DNA of 64,000 nucleotides from Fasciola hepatica (Eukaryota; Platyhelminthes; Trematoda; Plagiorchiida; Fasciolidae): the NCBI GenBank assembly GCA_948099385.1, contig CANUEZ040000107.1:3906001-3970000 (forward strand), written 5' to 3'. Both the position numbers and the translations under genes were made by a program. This document shows, piece after piece, positions 11,851-23,146 of the stretch. How positions within the stretch are numbered: the stretch's first letter is position 1; the number at the start of each line of letters is the position of its first letter. The notes beneath the pieces are model-generated. The model made no database searches. It was given only the letters and a program-made list of their open reading frames with translations, and had not been told where the DNA came from.

Positions 11851-14636
11851 AGAAGCGCATAAGTGCTGTGTCGCCGAGACTAGCGAAGTGGCGTCGAACC
11901 TAAGTACAGGAAAGAAGCATGTAGAACATTTGAGAGGATTTTCATTATGGACCCCCCACAGGGCGTTCCAAACCACCTGAAAGGAAATTCCCTCATCGCC
12001 AGATTTGCGATTGCCTAGAACCGGCTCAGGTGGGGGGTGATACCCGCTGGAACGGTTGTGGAGCCTTAAATCAGATGGACCACTGCGGGCGACAACGTTT
12101 GCCAAAGCCGACGGTAAGGACCCACCCCACCTATTATTTGTTTTCACTTCTCTTGTCTCTATTATCACTGTAGCCGTTGTAAATCCTCCGTCAAATTTGT
12201 CTTCGGCTTTTCTACTTCCTTCCGCACCTTTCCGCTTCCAAATTTTGTCTCCGCCCCCTTCGTTTCCAGATGCCTGACACCCTTCCACCAGTAAAGACTC
12301 ACAACTTTTTACCCATTTTACTTTCCGCCTTCATAGCTTTGATCCTTGAGGTCGATGAGGAGCTAGCCGGAGCTCACAAAGAGATATTGATCCCGTGGCG
12401 ATGCTCAGATTGGATCCCAGCGGCGGAACATCCTCCCTTTCACTTGTCTCCATCATGTCACCGAAGAAGACTATGTTCTTCCACTTGCTGCGGCGTAGAC
12501 TGATTCAAAGAACTCACGGCGCAAAATCCTGGATTAAATTAGTACGCGGCCGCCTTTGTCCTGTGACTCAATTTGATTTGATTTGCAGTATGCGACGTTT
12601 ACACCACCCATTGAAGCAGCTAAATGCACACAAGGCTTAGCACTTATTAGTGTAAACTTCCTGCATCAATGCCGGGATGTCGTCAGAGCAAAAGGCACGT
12701 GAATCAACCCTCCAAGCTGTATACTGACCCCTGAATTTGACGTTGACTAGCTGGCCAAGGACTGCGCAAAGAACCAGAAAATATTAGACCGGAGAAGGGC
12801 GGGGTCGGACAGCATATAAAAAGAGTTGAAACAACGTGGTCTAGCCCGGCACGAGTTCGGACAAAGGGACTGAAAGCTGGCTCGTATGTCTTAAATTTTC
12901 TACATGCAGGGTAACGTCTAGATCGCTATTAAAAATTCACCTCTTAAGAAAAGATTCGGGGAGCCTCGGCCCAAGACCTTTGTCTTTCAGTTTTTATCAT
13001 GTGAAATAACGAGGACATGTTTACTCTGTAGTGTGTACTTTACATTGTTCCTCGACTCACCTTCCTTCACAGGTGACCAACTAAGTCCGCAACTACAGAA
13101 GATCATTATTTCCCCTAATCATGATGCTATCAGAGACTAAACCAGATTGCCTCTGGAGGCTTTGCGGCCTTAGGCTGCGAAAAAGCGAAACCGGGGGGAG
13201 GTGCAACTAGTGCTCAGCTAATTGCGGGATTCCTGAGACTCTCATTCCTCGCTTGTTTCTACCAAATACTGAAGCGAACGGATTTCAGTACGAATGTGAG
13301 CGATCTGGCGCTACACTGCTGGTTTTGATATACAGAACAACTTTACAGGCTTTACGAATTTGATGAAAAATGCTCACTTCTTTTCAGAGGCTGACCTCCA
13401 TCCAGTGCCGTAGCAATGGCGACTAGTTTTGCTAATCAATGTGCGCCAGCCCAAAGTCACACGCCAGAGATGGGAGTTGATTATTTGCAAAATCCCTAGG
13501 ATCCGCATTACCAAAAGTGGATAACTGAATGAACAGACTAGACACACAAAAATTTGGTTATGGGCCAACATGAGAGGACCTCTTTAGCAGTTGCAAGTGA
13601 GTGACTAGAAGCATGGCGCACGGAGTGAGAAACAGACTGTGGGTGAAGGACTATTTCAGCGCCATGAGCCTGAGGCATAGTAATAAGAGTCAAGATCAGA
13701 AGATTTCCCGCGGTTGGATGCTGTTCTAGCTTAGACCTGGGGTCGATTTTCACTGTGGATGAGGTTATCCACAAGAAAATTGAAGTGTATTATGGCTAGA
13801 TCTGACCGGGGAGAGAAGCGAAGTGAATAGATGAATATCAAAAGGTGAGGGTTTACGTCCATGCCGTAGCTATGGAAAGGGCAACGAAAGAGTTGGCAAA
13901 AGTTGAAGAGCAAAAGATACCAGATTCATCACTCAGATGAAAATTTATTCCAGAATCATCATTCTGAATGTAGAACCGTTCTCAGTGAAATCGTGGAAAA
14001 GAGGTTAGAGGTAGGTGTACAGAAGGAAAATGCCGTTATAGCTGAAGGTTGAGCTCAGTCGACTAGGTGCTTCACGCGAAAGTTCCAGGACAGAATCTGA
14101 CGTAAAACTTTGTCGAGAGGGGTAAAAGCCTACGCGACAAGGTCAGATGTGGAAGAGAAACACCGTAAACGGGTGAGTATCAAAAAAGTACAGGTATTGG
14201 GCACTCCTTGACTGTGGCACGTAAAATCGTTCAGAGTCCGAGCTAGCGCGCTTTTAGAAACCTAGCCCACCTTTGAGGACACTTTTTTACTTATGTGCTG
14301 GTCTATAAGGTAATTTGTAGTTTTTACCGTGGGATATTCGCCCGTGTGTGTCTCAAGCTTCTGAGGTCGCTTCGTGAAAACTCTTTGTCTGGTAGTTCGT
14401 GCCATTATGCCATACACTCTACGGGAAAAGAGTTGAGTCTATGAGCACCTCTGGAAATGGGAATGGTAAAGGCGCTGCTTCTTGATCACAGAGAGTACCG
14501 TGAATCCTTTAGGTCGCTGAATCATGGTGCTAATGCTGTTTCCAACAAGACCACGGAGGAATATAAGGTTTGGCTCTATGTCTCGAGGCTAAAGCGTGCC
14601 TTGTTTTGGACGCTCACAGCGCTGCCTGTGAGAGAG
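11851..14636. other. Unassigned intergenic sequence
   Basis: No supported gene. Short open frames on both strands show no domain. A minus-strand stretch near 13740-13900 faintly recalls a LINE endonuclease, but not enough to call. No tandem repeat is evident. Confidence 0.4.
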
Positions 14637-15551
14637 TTAGGTAGAGAAACAGGATGACTCCTTCGTCATTAGCCGTTGAATCCTTCCACCGGTCACCTCA
14701 TACCACCGGCACATGATGGATCTGATTATGGGACAGTATTCTAAAAGAGGTCTCACGTGGGTTTTATAGGTGTGAAATTCGCCATTTCGAAGGAGATTTG
14801 TTCCATGAAGCAAGTTTAACCACCTTTGAGCCTTCACCATTTGAGGGATAGTGTGCTCAGAAAAAGTGGAAATGTCGAAACACTTCAAACCCAAACCCTG
14901 CCAAGGGACCGTCGGCAAATGAGTGAACACCAATGCCGAAAATGCCCGGGAGGATGATGCACCTGGAGATGAGAATCTTACTTTTCTCAGAGGAAAATTT
15001 CGTTGATGGTCTAGCGCACCAAAAACCAGAGGCTATTAAATTTCGCTGCTGACTGAAGAAAGTTTTCTGGAATCGAATGTATACGAGATTTTGGAGGTGT
15101 CCGCTAAGAGGTGGTGACTGCCATGGCAAACGAAATAAAAAACGTTAATTATATATATGAAGAGGGGTAGTGATTCCAGATCGCTGCTTTGAATGACACC
15201 AGTCGTGACAAATTTGGCTTTATGGACGGACCCGTTTATCGGACCCGGCCGGTGGCGGTCGGAGAAATATGAGGCTGTAAAACCGGATGGCTGTTCCTCG
15301 AAGTCGTAGGATATGGCCTGTAGTAGGAGCCGAGTGTGGGACACCCAATCAAAGGCCTCCTTCGGACTTAACCAAACAGTAATCATGGACATGACGTTGT
15401 TGGCAGCCTCTGTGACCAAGCTCAGGGAGTCTGCTTGAAAAGTAGAGCAAGAACGGTTTTTCAGGAAACCCTGTTCATCCAAATTGAGCAAGTCATTTTT
15501 TGAGAGGTGGACTGTAAAGGAGTTCGGAAAACCCATTCCACGCAGTAGCAT
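14637..15551 (-). pseudogene. LINE reverse transcriptase remnant (LINE-C)
   Basis: The segment 15551-15036 is one open frame with a clear RT signature. QGFLKNRSCST (about residues 32-42) is the finger block. SPKEAFDWVSHTRLL is the degraded KAFDxVxH palm motif A. TTGVIQSSDLESLPLFIYIINV matches SGVPQGSxLGPxLFxxYIND. LLADTSKI is the ruined YADD region. A second open segment, 14933-14637, carries the C-terminal motif YKTHVRPLLEYC. The catalytic aspartates of motifs A and C are not preserved as a working set, so it is dead. It is closer to LINE-A in style than to LINE-B, but I cannot place it firmly. Confidence 0.82.
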
Positions 15552-15829
15552 CCATGTTACAAAGGAAATTTTTCATTCGTATGAACTATCTTTGCCGGAA
15601 CTCCGATTGTTCGTTTTATTACCCTAAACCTTTGTCACAAACCGGACTCCCACCGTTAACTCGAGCGTGAGTCACTAAGCTTGAACTTCATTGTTACTGT
15701 ATTCAGTGATCTCATCTACTGTATCCAACCTTTTGCTGTAATTCAGCTGCAATTGTTGATTTGTTGTTCAAATTGGAGCGTAAGAGCCCACACGGAACAT
15801 TATTGAGGTTTTCGCTATTGTAAAAGTAT

Positions 15830-16348
15830 TCAGTTTGTTGTATGTAGTACCGTTACTACTTGGAATCGACTTTGTTTCGAATTGTGCCGAAACTGGTTGC
15901 TACGCGTCGCTCGAACTTTCCGGTGACTGGACTTTACAATGCTCAATAGCCTCAGCAACCGCTGAGACATGAAATTACGCAGCAATTCGGCAAGCTGTTC
16001 CGGATCGAAGGACAATACCCTGCAGGTGAACCAAACCCTTTTGAACGTGGGTGTTGGTCGTGTTTCTCTCTCAGGCTCTGGTATGTCAGATTGTTCTAGG
16101 GTTAGCTCAGTTGCCCTCAGTTTGTATTTCGATGTTCTCAAATGACGTTGCTCCGACAATCCCTTGAGAATTTTTGATGAATTTGAAGGCTGACAATCTG
16201 GTAGAAAACTGGAGGAGCTGATGGCCGGTGCAACGTGATATGAGCAGGTGGATGATTGTGGTTGGATGCAGACTCCGACGTGACACTTCAGTCCAGTACT
16301 GGGACGTCCGTGTTCGTAGGTTATCGTGCAGGCTGTATCTGAGCCGTG
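15830..16348 (-). CDS. 172-codon open frame of unknown function
   Basis: Stop-to-stop open frame on the minus strand, bounded upstream by an in-frame TAG next to 16348. It has no ATG near its 5' end, so it may be an exon or part of a retrocopy rather than a complete gene. The first third is rich in Ser and Cys. The middle is charged (EPERETRPTP). Then comes LSFDPEQLAELLRNF, which recalls the N-terminus of some retroelement Gag proteins. The C-terminal part is basic. Residues about 46-78 are encoded by the 96 bp block shared perfectly with 41385-41480. I recognise no family. It could be Gag-like coding, a retrocopy of a spliced transcript, or chance. Confidence 0.35.
   Translation of the reverse strand, partial: HGSDTACTITYEHGRPSTGLKCHVGVCIQPQSSTCSYHVAPAISSSSFLPDCQPSNSSKILKGLSEQRHLRTSKYKLRATELTLEQSDIPEPERETRPTPTFKRVWFTCRVLSFDPEQLAELLRNFMSQRLLRLLSIVKSSHRKVRATRSNQFRHNSKQSRFQVVTVLHTTN
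16116..16211 (-). repeat. 96 bp perfect duplicate, copy 1
   Basis: All 96 bases are the reverse complement of 41385-41480, with similarity lost sharply at both ends. On the minus strand the block begins CAG and ends CTGAG. It sits inside the open frame 16348-15830. See 41385-41480 for the splice-like flanks of the partner. Confidence 0.95.
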
Positions 16349-18817
16349 CTAGGGCTTATTTGGGACGTTTTCCTTCAAAATACATATGAACGTATCACAT
16401 GTTCTGCCTCTCAACAGAGATGGTCGCCTGGATCGGCAGAGGTTGGCATATTTGATATTCCTCCATTTTTAATGAGAGTGACTAAGAACTAGAGGGTTCC
16501 TTTTTCAAAGTTGACTTACTGCCAAGGGTTTCTCCAAAACTATTCTAAGATTATCAGTGTCGGAAAAATTCAGCTGGATGCTGCTTAGTTTCAGGACTAA
16601 CTTTCAATATGGAAAAGCTGAATGTGATACTGGATGACCCAAATTGTCGGCGCAATAACAACTCACAACGAGGTGCGGCGCGGCGCGGTCTATTGGAAGC
16701 AAGTTCCGCTATGAAAACCAGTGAACTCGCTCCGACTGGACCATCCTGCTCACTTACGCTAAAGATTGTGGGAGTTTGAAACTGGTCCTGGCCTCAGCTG
16801 CGCTTCGGTGACTGCTACCACATCTATTCTTGCAGCCCTATCCCCCAGTTCTGGTCTCTTTTTATCCGCGTCCATAGCCCCTGTTTAGATCGCAGACATC
16901 AAAAACCCCTCTTGCTTTCCGATTTTGGCAAAGGGAGGTGGTAGGTGCTATGGTCCTGGACCAAAGCACTCCAGAAAATTCTTCGTATCTCGGTGGGATT
17001 TTCAGCACCACTTCTGATCAATAATATTACGGTCTCACGAGTTGCTTTAAAAGCAGCCGCCTTCAGGAGCTGGGCCTTTGTCGTTGCCTTTAATTCTTCT
17101 CTCTGAATTACCAATCTAGTTCTTTTAATGTGCACCTGGGCACCACACCCTGTTTGTAGGGCTTGCGTACGCTGTAACTATTTACTCTTCTTCTGATGGA
17201 ATTCTCCGGGGCTGTGCCAGCTGAGGGTCTCTCTATGTCTGCCCTGTCAGGCGACCAGAGTTTCACACCACATTGTCTTTTGGTTATGCTTTGAGAAAGT
17301 CGAGCACACTCACTAGGCGAATGTGCAACACAGTTTTTAGTGAGCACTTTCCACTTTCGTTCTAAATTTCAACCTTAATCGGAATGCCGGTTGCAAGATT
17401 TTATTTTTTCGGCCATATAAGTCGCTCGTCGTTTTAACCTTGCTTCATCCTACGCAAATATATTCAGGAAAACGTAGTTTTCTCACTTTCTAGTATTAAC
17501 CGTTAGCGGCTCTTAACCTTTGTTTGATACCAATGGGAACCAATTCCCTCATTTGTTTTTAGGCCTCGAGTCGCAGAGGTCGCCGATAAGGTCTTTATTG
17601 ACGCGGACTCTGTGCACCTAAAACTGATCTTCCGCAGTAGGCCCTGGCCCGAAACATGCAAAGTGGACCAAATCGATGCTCGGCACACAAACGTATGCTA
17701 AATGTCTAACCGGGAAGCTCCGAGAATATGGAAGTTATTCAGGGAGCAAAATATGGGCGCATGTTTGCCATTGAAACAAATGTGACCTCACGGACCTGGA
17801 AAATTTTTGTGAACCCTTCAGCGTTGCCTTTTGATATCCACCAGGAAACACCGCTGAAGTGCCAGAGATCCTTGGAAATAATAAAAAGCTTTCAGAAAAT
17901 CATCTCCGGAATCCGAATTGGGGCACAACGCCCCTAGTTGAGGGAAGTTTGTTGTCCAGTGGGCGCAAATTCCATGTGTGACAAAATATTATTAACCTGC
18001 TACTATATGTCAAAGCTTTCAGGCAGTCTGTGTACAACTTCGTGTCATGAAGAAATCATACGAGGCCGGAGATACAGCCCCTCCAGCAGCCAAAGGCTTT
18101 CACAACTCTGATTCACTCCTCTCCTGTTACCACTGTAGCTACATCCAACAGCAATGTGGATCCTTGTTGACTTGTGTCAAAAGCTGTCAATATTTTGCAA
18201 TTTAGATACTCAGGAGTTGTGTTGCGGGGCTTGATGGGCCAGAGACAAGGTGACGACTTGAAAGTCGCAAGGGCAGATAAAACCCTTTGAGGATTTTTTT
18301 ACAGAAAATAATACCTGGAGTAAAAGCTAAAGAGAATCATGAAATACCTTGTGTTTCGATGAAAACGTACAAACCCTGGCCTGGGTACAGCCCAATAAAC
18401 AATCCACTGCCTGGTCCATTAGATAACAAAAATCACCCGTTGTGGATAGTTCTTCAAAGCCTCAAACCCTCATGCGGCCCAAATGATATGGAACCTACAT
18501 CAGATCGAGATGACTCTTCAAGTTCCTCGGTGACATTCGGAGTAAAAGAAGTTAAAAGTTAGTATATCAATCAGCCCTTGGTAGATGTGGATCATCATCA
18601 CGACGAATGTTTACAGAGTATTCTCATTAAGGAGACACAGCTACAAAAGTGACAACTAATGCATTCAGAGTACAGTTATTGAAGGCCAAAAGTAGTGTCC
18701 GCGAAGATGTTTTCGGAAACTCATCCAAAATTCCCTGGGGAAAATATCAGAGTAAAATGTAGAAGAATATCCCGTCATTCTAAATACCACACTAGTTGTT
18801 CGTAAACTTCTTCCGTT
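16349..18817. other. Unassigned sequence
   Basis: No supported gene. Minus-strand open frames at 16899-17347 and plus-strand ones at 17728-17937 and 18287-18562 have no domain I recognise. The stretch probably contains old retroelement debris. Confidence 0.35.
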
Positions 18818-19150
18818 TTAAAGGAACTGGATCGAAAATCCTTCCAAATGTCCTGCGTGATTTGTGAATGCAACTATACTCGACATCAGTTTGCTATCCT
18901 CGTTCATAAACAAGGTTTTTGCAAATTTGTCTGTTTGTATGGGATACTTGAATTCAACCTGAAGCGGCTTCTGACCGTCACTCTTGGACCACGGCAAACT
19001 TAACCTTTGGGCTTTACCTTCAAGTCTATTTGGCCGCATTATTCGGGCACTTATGTATTTGTGCACTTTTCTGGTTTCCAATTTATTACTGTATGAACTG
19101 CGAATCAATCTTTTCTTGATTTTGTGATTCGTTTGAATTTGAAATGCGTT
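18818..19150 (-). repeat. Dispersed repeat family R, copy 2
   Basis: Direct (same-strand) diverged copy of 39920-40270. Shared blocks include TTCCTGCGTGATTTRTGAATG-like sequence near 18853 and 39956, and GCTATCCTC near 18893. The minus frame 19108-18818 encodes MRPNRLEG..QRLSLPW and, further on, EDSKLMS and NHAG, which match the frame at 40164-39865. Frame conservation between diverged copies suggests a once-coding sequence. No family is recognised. Confidence 0.75.
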
Positions 19151-20124
19151 GCCAAAGTTGCTATCATTTACCCAAAAACTCAGACGAGACTGTTTATAAT
19201 AATTATTAGTAATAACAGGCTATTATGGATAATTCGAGGCGTGCCGCGAAGCAAGATCAAAAGGTACAGTTGGAAGCAGAATCCGAATTCCTCGAGGGTG
19301 ATTTGAGTGTGTACACCGGATTTATTGTGGGAGAAAGTATTTAAGTTACCCTTTATGGTTTCCCCCGGCAAGTTCGGGCTCAGGGTCAGGTGGCCAGGCC
19401 GGCCGAGTCCAGGTGAAGCTGGTTGAAAAAAGGGTAGACTTTGACTCGAACATTACAAAAAGAGGGACTGCGCAACGGAACATTAAAAAAGAACTGACGG
19501 AAATTCCGTTCACCTTGAGGAAAAAGAACTTTTCAAGGGAGAAGTTAACCAGCCATGGAGCTTCGCGGTGTGGAGAACGGCTTAGAAATGGAAATGAAAC
19601 AATAAAAGGAAGTAAAATGTCTGATATAGAAAAAGAAAAATCCTCCGAAGATTACCTTTTTAACATTTAGAGATGTCGGATGCCAAGGCCACCGTGACGC
19701 TAAAAACAGGTTGCCTCAGTTTTGGCTTTTCGCACATTTTAGACCCAGTTTTGTGACACTCCTAACAGAATTAGCTACTTTTACGCAAACGGTGATCATC
19801 AGAGTAGTTAATCGCACTACCCCACAGTGAGACCGTAGGCTACTTTCGTGAAATATAAACACAATTTTTCTCCTAAGTAATTAGGGGTTAGGCCTATCTG
19901 AAGATATCCTTTTTGACTCTATCTGTAAAATTATTATTGATTCTCGGATAATCCAACTCGCCTACCGATTTAAGTCAGTATAGTTTTTACTAATCTATCT
20001 AGAGTAAAACCGAAAATTACAGCTTCTTAATATGGTTTACGGCCTCAAAGAATTAATTCTTCGGTCATCTTCAATGTCTCACTATCAGCAATTCCATAGT
20101 GTTACGCTTCTTTGACCCCAAACC
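19151..20124. other. Flank left of the CsRn1-like element
   Basis: No gene seen. Short open frames at 19124-19306 and 19413-19670 show no domain. This is the DNA into which the LTR element inserted. Confidence 0.4.
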
Positions 20125-20128
20125 ACAG
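20125..20128. repeat. Target-site duplication, left copy
   Basis: ACAG immediately outside the left LTR, repeated at 25558-25561 immediately outside the right LTR. Four bases is within the usual range for Ty3/Gypsy integration. Confidence 0.8.
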
Positions 20129-20437
20129 TGTAAGGTTGGTTAGACCTTACTTTGCGGTTTCCTTAGTAAACGCGTGCTTCGGTCCTTTGTGCTGCGTGGA
20201 CCACCTGCACGTTACTGTAATGCTCGGCACTGTACGAATATGTTAACCAGAACAGTATTCTCCGCGCTCCGTGAGAACGAGAAGGCGATTGGGAGAGATA
20301 GTGGTTAGCGTATACTTCAGGAGTGTGCGTGAGAGCGTGCGCAAGAGCAACGGTCAAATGGCATCCGCGCTTGGCAGTCAGCGTTCAGTTAAACAATAAA
20401 CGTGGTAAAAGTATGAACGAAGATGGCAACCGCTACA
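20129..20437 (-). repeat. 3' LTR of the CsRn1-like element
   Basis: 309 bp, TGTAAGG...CGCTACA on the plus strand. It matches 25249-25557 at all but three positions, all close together near 20183-20202. TG/CA ends are intact. Confidence 0.95.
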
Positions 20438-21105
20438 GGGGCCTCCTCCTGGAAGTCCGACGGAGTTGGGCTTCGATCGTGATGGTAAGCCGGAATTATT
20501 GGTTGTCCAGGAACTCCTCATAGCTTGTCCGTTATATTGTTGGTGACGTCGAACGACTGCTGATGAGTTTACCGGTGCCTGCACTCTCGATGTCCGATGT
20601 GCGTAGGTTCAACTGTGTTTTGGCGCCCACGGGTCTCATACGAATGCGAGCCGGAAAATGCCTCGTCAGGTCCATCCAAAAAGGCGTCCAGTTGCCGTCA
20701 CCAGTGCCACGCTGACCGATCGTCCCGTTGTCCAGTGAGCGGTTGGCTCCTTGAACGTGCACGGGAGTCAGCGAGGCTACGGATGAAGCCAGTGTGACTG
20801 TGTAGATCCGTCTGAGAGAGGGCAAGGTAAACTGGAACAAAATAGCGCCTGAGGGCGTCGGTGGATGTTGGACCGTAGTAACAACACGCGAACGATTTTT
20901 GGTGTTGCTGTAGTCGCTAGGAGACCAGAAGAAAATGAAATCATAACCACCGATTGTAATTTCACGAGCCTGTTGGTGGGTAAATCCATGGTGAACCTCC
21001 CAACTTATTGCTAACAGTCGGTTGTAAAAATCGTCACGAAATCGGTGAAGTGGACGGGATTTCGTAGTTGGTGACCGCGACGGCTACTTCACGTTGCGGA
21101 TGCGG
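20438..21105 (-). other. Region between integrase and 3' LTR
   Basis: About 670 bp downstream of pol. It holds two short open frames on the element strand (20989-20777, 70 codons; 20840-20532, 102 codons) without any recognised domain or membrane segment. It may be untranslated 3' sequence or a degraded accessory frame. Confidence 0.45.
20442..20450 (-). promoter_or_regulatory. Candidate polypurine tract
   Basis: In element orientation this reads AGGAGGAGG, four bases upstream of the 3' LTR, where plus-strand synthesis is primed. The intervening CCCC is unusual, so the assignment is tentative. Confidence 0.45.
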
Positions 21106-21534
21106 TTAGAGAATCTGATGGACTAACTGCCGAGTCCTCACTAGGCGAAATCGAGGGTGGTTCGAGTGGTAACTCGCTCGATGCGGGTGACTGAGCGGCT
21201 CGAGTAGGCGTAAATTGGCCGAGCGGCTTGCCCTCCATGACTGCAGGCTTGAGACGGTCGATAGATACGGTTTCGAGTCGTCCGCCGATATATATGACAA
21301 ATGTTTTGCTTTACGTTTTATCACCCGAAACGGGCCAGTGTATGGCGCTTGTAGTGGTGATCGAACGACATCGACGCGAAGGAATACGTGAGTAGTGGTT
21401 TCTATCGCAGTTGGGACATAACTTGTAGACTGTCGTTCACTTGGCGGACTGGCCTTGAGCACTCGCATGTGCTGCGTAAGGCGCTGAGCATAGTCACCGT
21501 AGTCGAAAGTCACAGTTGGTGAGGGGGCTACCAA
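21106..21534 (-). pseudogene. Integrase C-terminal domain in a shifted frame
   Basis: Contains THVFLRVDVVRSPLQAPYTGPF, typical of the GPY/F-type C-terminal module of Gypsy integrases (residues 48-70 of this frame). The homology extends a little upstream of the first ATG, with VYGCTLRLPEEL at about 21560. It belongs to the polyprotein but is offset by a frame change near 21625-21645. Confidence 0.88.
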
Positions 21535-21640
21535 CTCTTCAGGCAGACGAAGTGTACAGCCATATACCAGTACGGCCGGTGTTGTGTGTAACTCCTCCTT
21601 AACGGTACTACGCAGGCTTAAGAGTGCTCATGGTAGTGTT

Positions 21641-22969
21641 TCACTCCAAAGGGGGACCGTTTGCTCGAAGGGCGGCTTTTAATTGCCGGTGGAAACGCTC
21701 GACCATACCATTGGCCTGAGGGTGGTAAGCTGTCGTCTTAACGTGTTGGCAACCGAGCGTAGCAAGTAGGCTGCCGAAAGCGCCGTCAAAGTGTGGACCG
21801 CGATCGGTGGTCACTATTGCCGGGCAACCGAAATGACTAACCCAACCGGTCAGAAAAGCTTTCGCGGCCTCTTCCGACGTGGGACGAGGGATAGGGATGG
21901 CCTGCGGCCAGCGAGTAAAACGATCCACGCATGTGAGTATGTAAACGTACCCAAGCGAAGGTGAAAGTGGTCCTACGAGGTCGACGTGCACATGATGAAA
22001 ACGTGTTTCAGGTTCTGGGAACCTGGCTAACGCCGCCTTAGTGTGCCTATGGGTCTTAACACGTTGACACTGCAGACAAGCACGAGCCCATTGACGGACA
22101 TCTCGTTTGACATTGTGCCAAACAAAACGCTCAGTTATCAGTTTCACGGAGGCAGTCACACCCGGATGAGCCAGATTATGGAGTGTCAGGAACGTAGGAT
22201 AACGGTGGGCAGCAGGACCTACTGGCCTAGGGCGACCTTGCGACACATCGCACACGATGGTATTCTGGGAAGCTGGGATAGGCACTGTGGTTAAACTCAA
22301 AGAACCGTTTTGTCGAAGTTGTTCGATGTCAGGGTCCATAGTTTGAGCCTGTCTCATTGCGTCCAAGTTGATGTTAGGCGTCAGTGACAGACTTGGTTGA
22401 TGTACGCGTGATAAGGTGTCTGCGACGGGATTAAGTACCCCAGAGACGTGTCTTATGTCCACAGTAAACTGTGAGACAAAGTCTAAGTGGCGAATCTCGC
22501 GTGGTGAGTATCGATCCGAAGCTGACTTTATTGCGTAAACCAAAGGCTTGTGGTCTGTAAACACCGTGAACGAACGGCCTTCGAGTGCGTGTCGAAAGTG
22601 ACGAATTCCCAAGTAGATAGCTAATAACTCTCTACCGAACGTGCTGTACCTAGATTCGGCGGGTTGTAGGCGCTTGAAGAAGAATGCTAAAGGTTGCCAA
22701 GAGTCATCTACGAACTGTTGCAGTACTGCTCCAACCGCTGTGTCCGAGGCATCCGTCACTACCGAAATAGGAGCCAAAGGGTCGGGGTCTGTAAGGAGTG
22801 CTGTGTTGGCGACAGCACCTTTGACCAAGACAAATGCGGCTTGTGCAGTGTCGGGAAACACGAACTTCCGCTTACCTCCGCGCAACAGGTCGGTGAGGGG
22901 TTTCATCATTTCCGCACAGTGAGGAATAAATCGGCAGTAGAAATTCACCAGGCCAGCAAACTGATGCAA
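21641..22969 (-). CDS. RT connection, RNase H and integrase core segment (442 codons)
   Basis: Continues the polyprotein in the same frame as the upstream segment; the frame is already open from 23146. RNase H: TDASD with Asp73, Glu114 in RELLA, and TDHK with Asp139. The integrase zinc finger is His264, His268, Cys298 and Cys301. The catalytic triad is Asp330, Asp389 and Glu424, with 34 residues between the last two by my count, one less than the usual 35. TTAYHPQANG (412-421) is the standard Gypsy block. The frame ends at a TGA soon after the core. The integrase C-terminal part lies in another frame at 21534-21106. Confidence 0.92.
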   Translation of the reverse strand: MHQFAGLVNFYCRFIPHCAEMMKPLTDLLRGGKRKFVFPDTAQAAFVLVKGAVANTALLTDPDPLAPISVVTDASDTAVGAVLQQFVDDSWQPLAFFFKRLQPAESRYSTFGRELLAIYLGIRHFRHALEGRSFTVFTDHKPLVYAIKSASDRYSPREIRHLDFVSQFTVDIRHVSGVLNPVADTLSRVHQPSLSLTPNINLDAMRQAQTMDPDIEQLRQNGSLSLTTVPIPASQNTIVCDVSQGRPRPVGPAAHRYPTFLTLHNLAHPGVTASVKLITERFVWHNVKRDVRQWARACLQCQRVKTHRHTKAALARFPEPETRFHHVHVDLVGPLSPSLGYVYILTCVDRFTRWPQAIPIPRPTSEEAAKAFLTGWVSHFGCPAIVTTDRGPHFDGAFGSLLATLGCQHVKTTAYHPQANGMVERFHRQLKAALRANGPPLE

Positions 22970-23146
22970 CTGGCGAAAAGATTGGGGTTCAGGGTAGTCG
23001 CGAATAGAGGAAACTTTATCTGACAGAGGGCGGATACCCGAGGATGAAATAGAATGTCCTATGAAGGTGATATCAGCCCGGCCTAATTCGCATTTCGCGA
23101 TATTGATCGTAACGCCGTGCTGGCTAAGGCGTTCAAAAAGTGCTCG

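Noticed and set aside
13538..13913. Minus-strand endonuclease-like stretch
   Set aside because: Only a vague NFLVDN match to the GDFN motif and no ITE or SDH motif in order.
18000..18180. Possible zinc knuckle (CYHC...C)
   Set aside because: Cys/His spacing does not fit CCHC or CHCC and no Gag sequence adjoins it.
22043..22294. Plus-strand frames inside the Gypsy element
   Set aside because: They are antisense to clear pol coding sequence.
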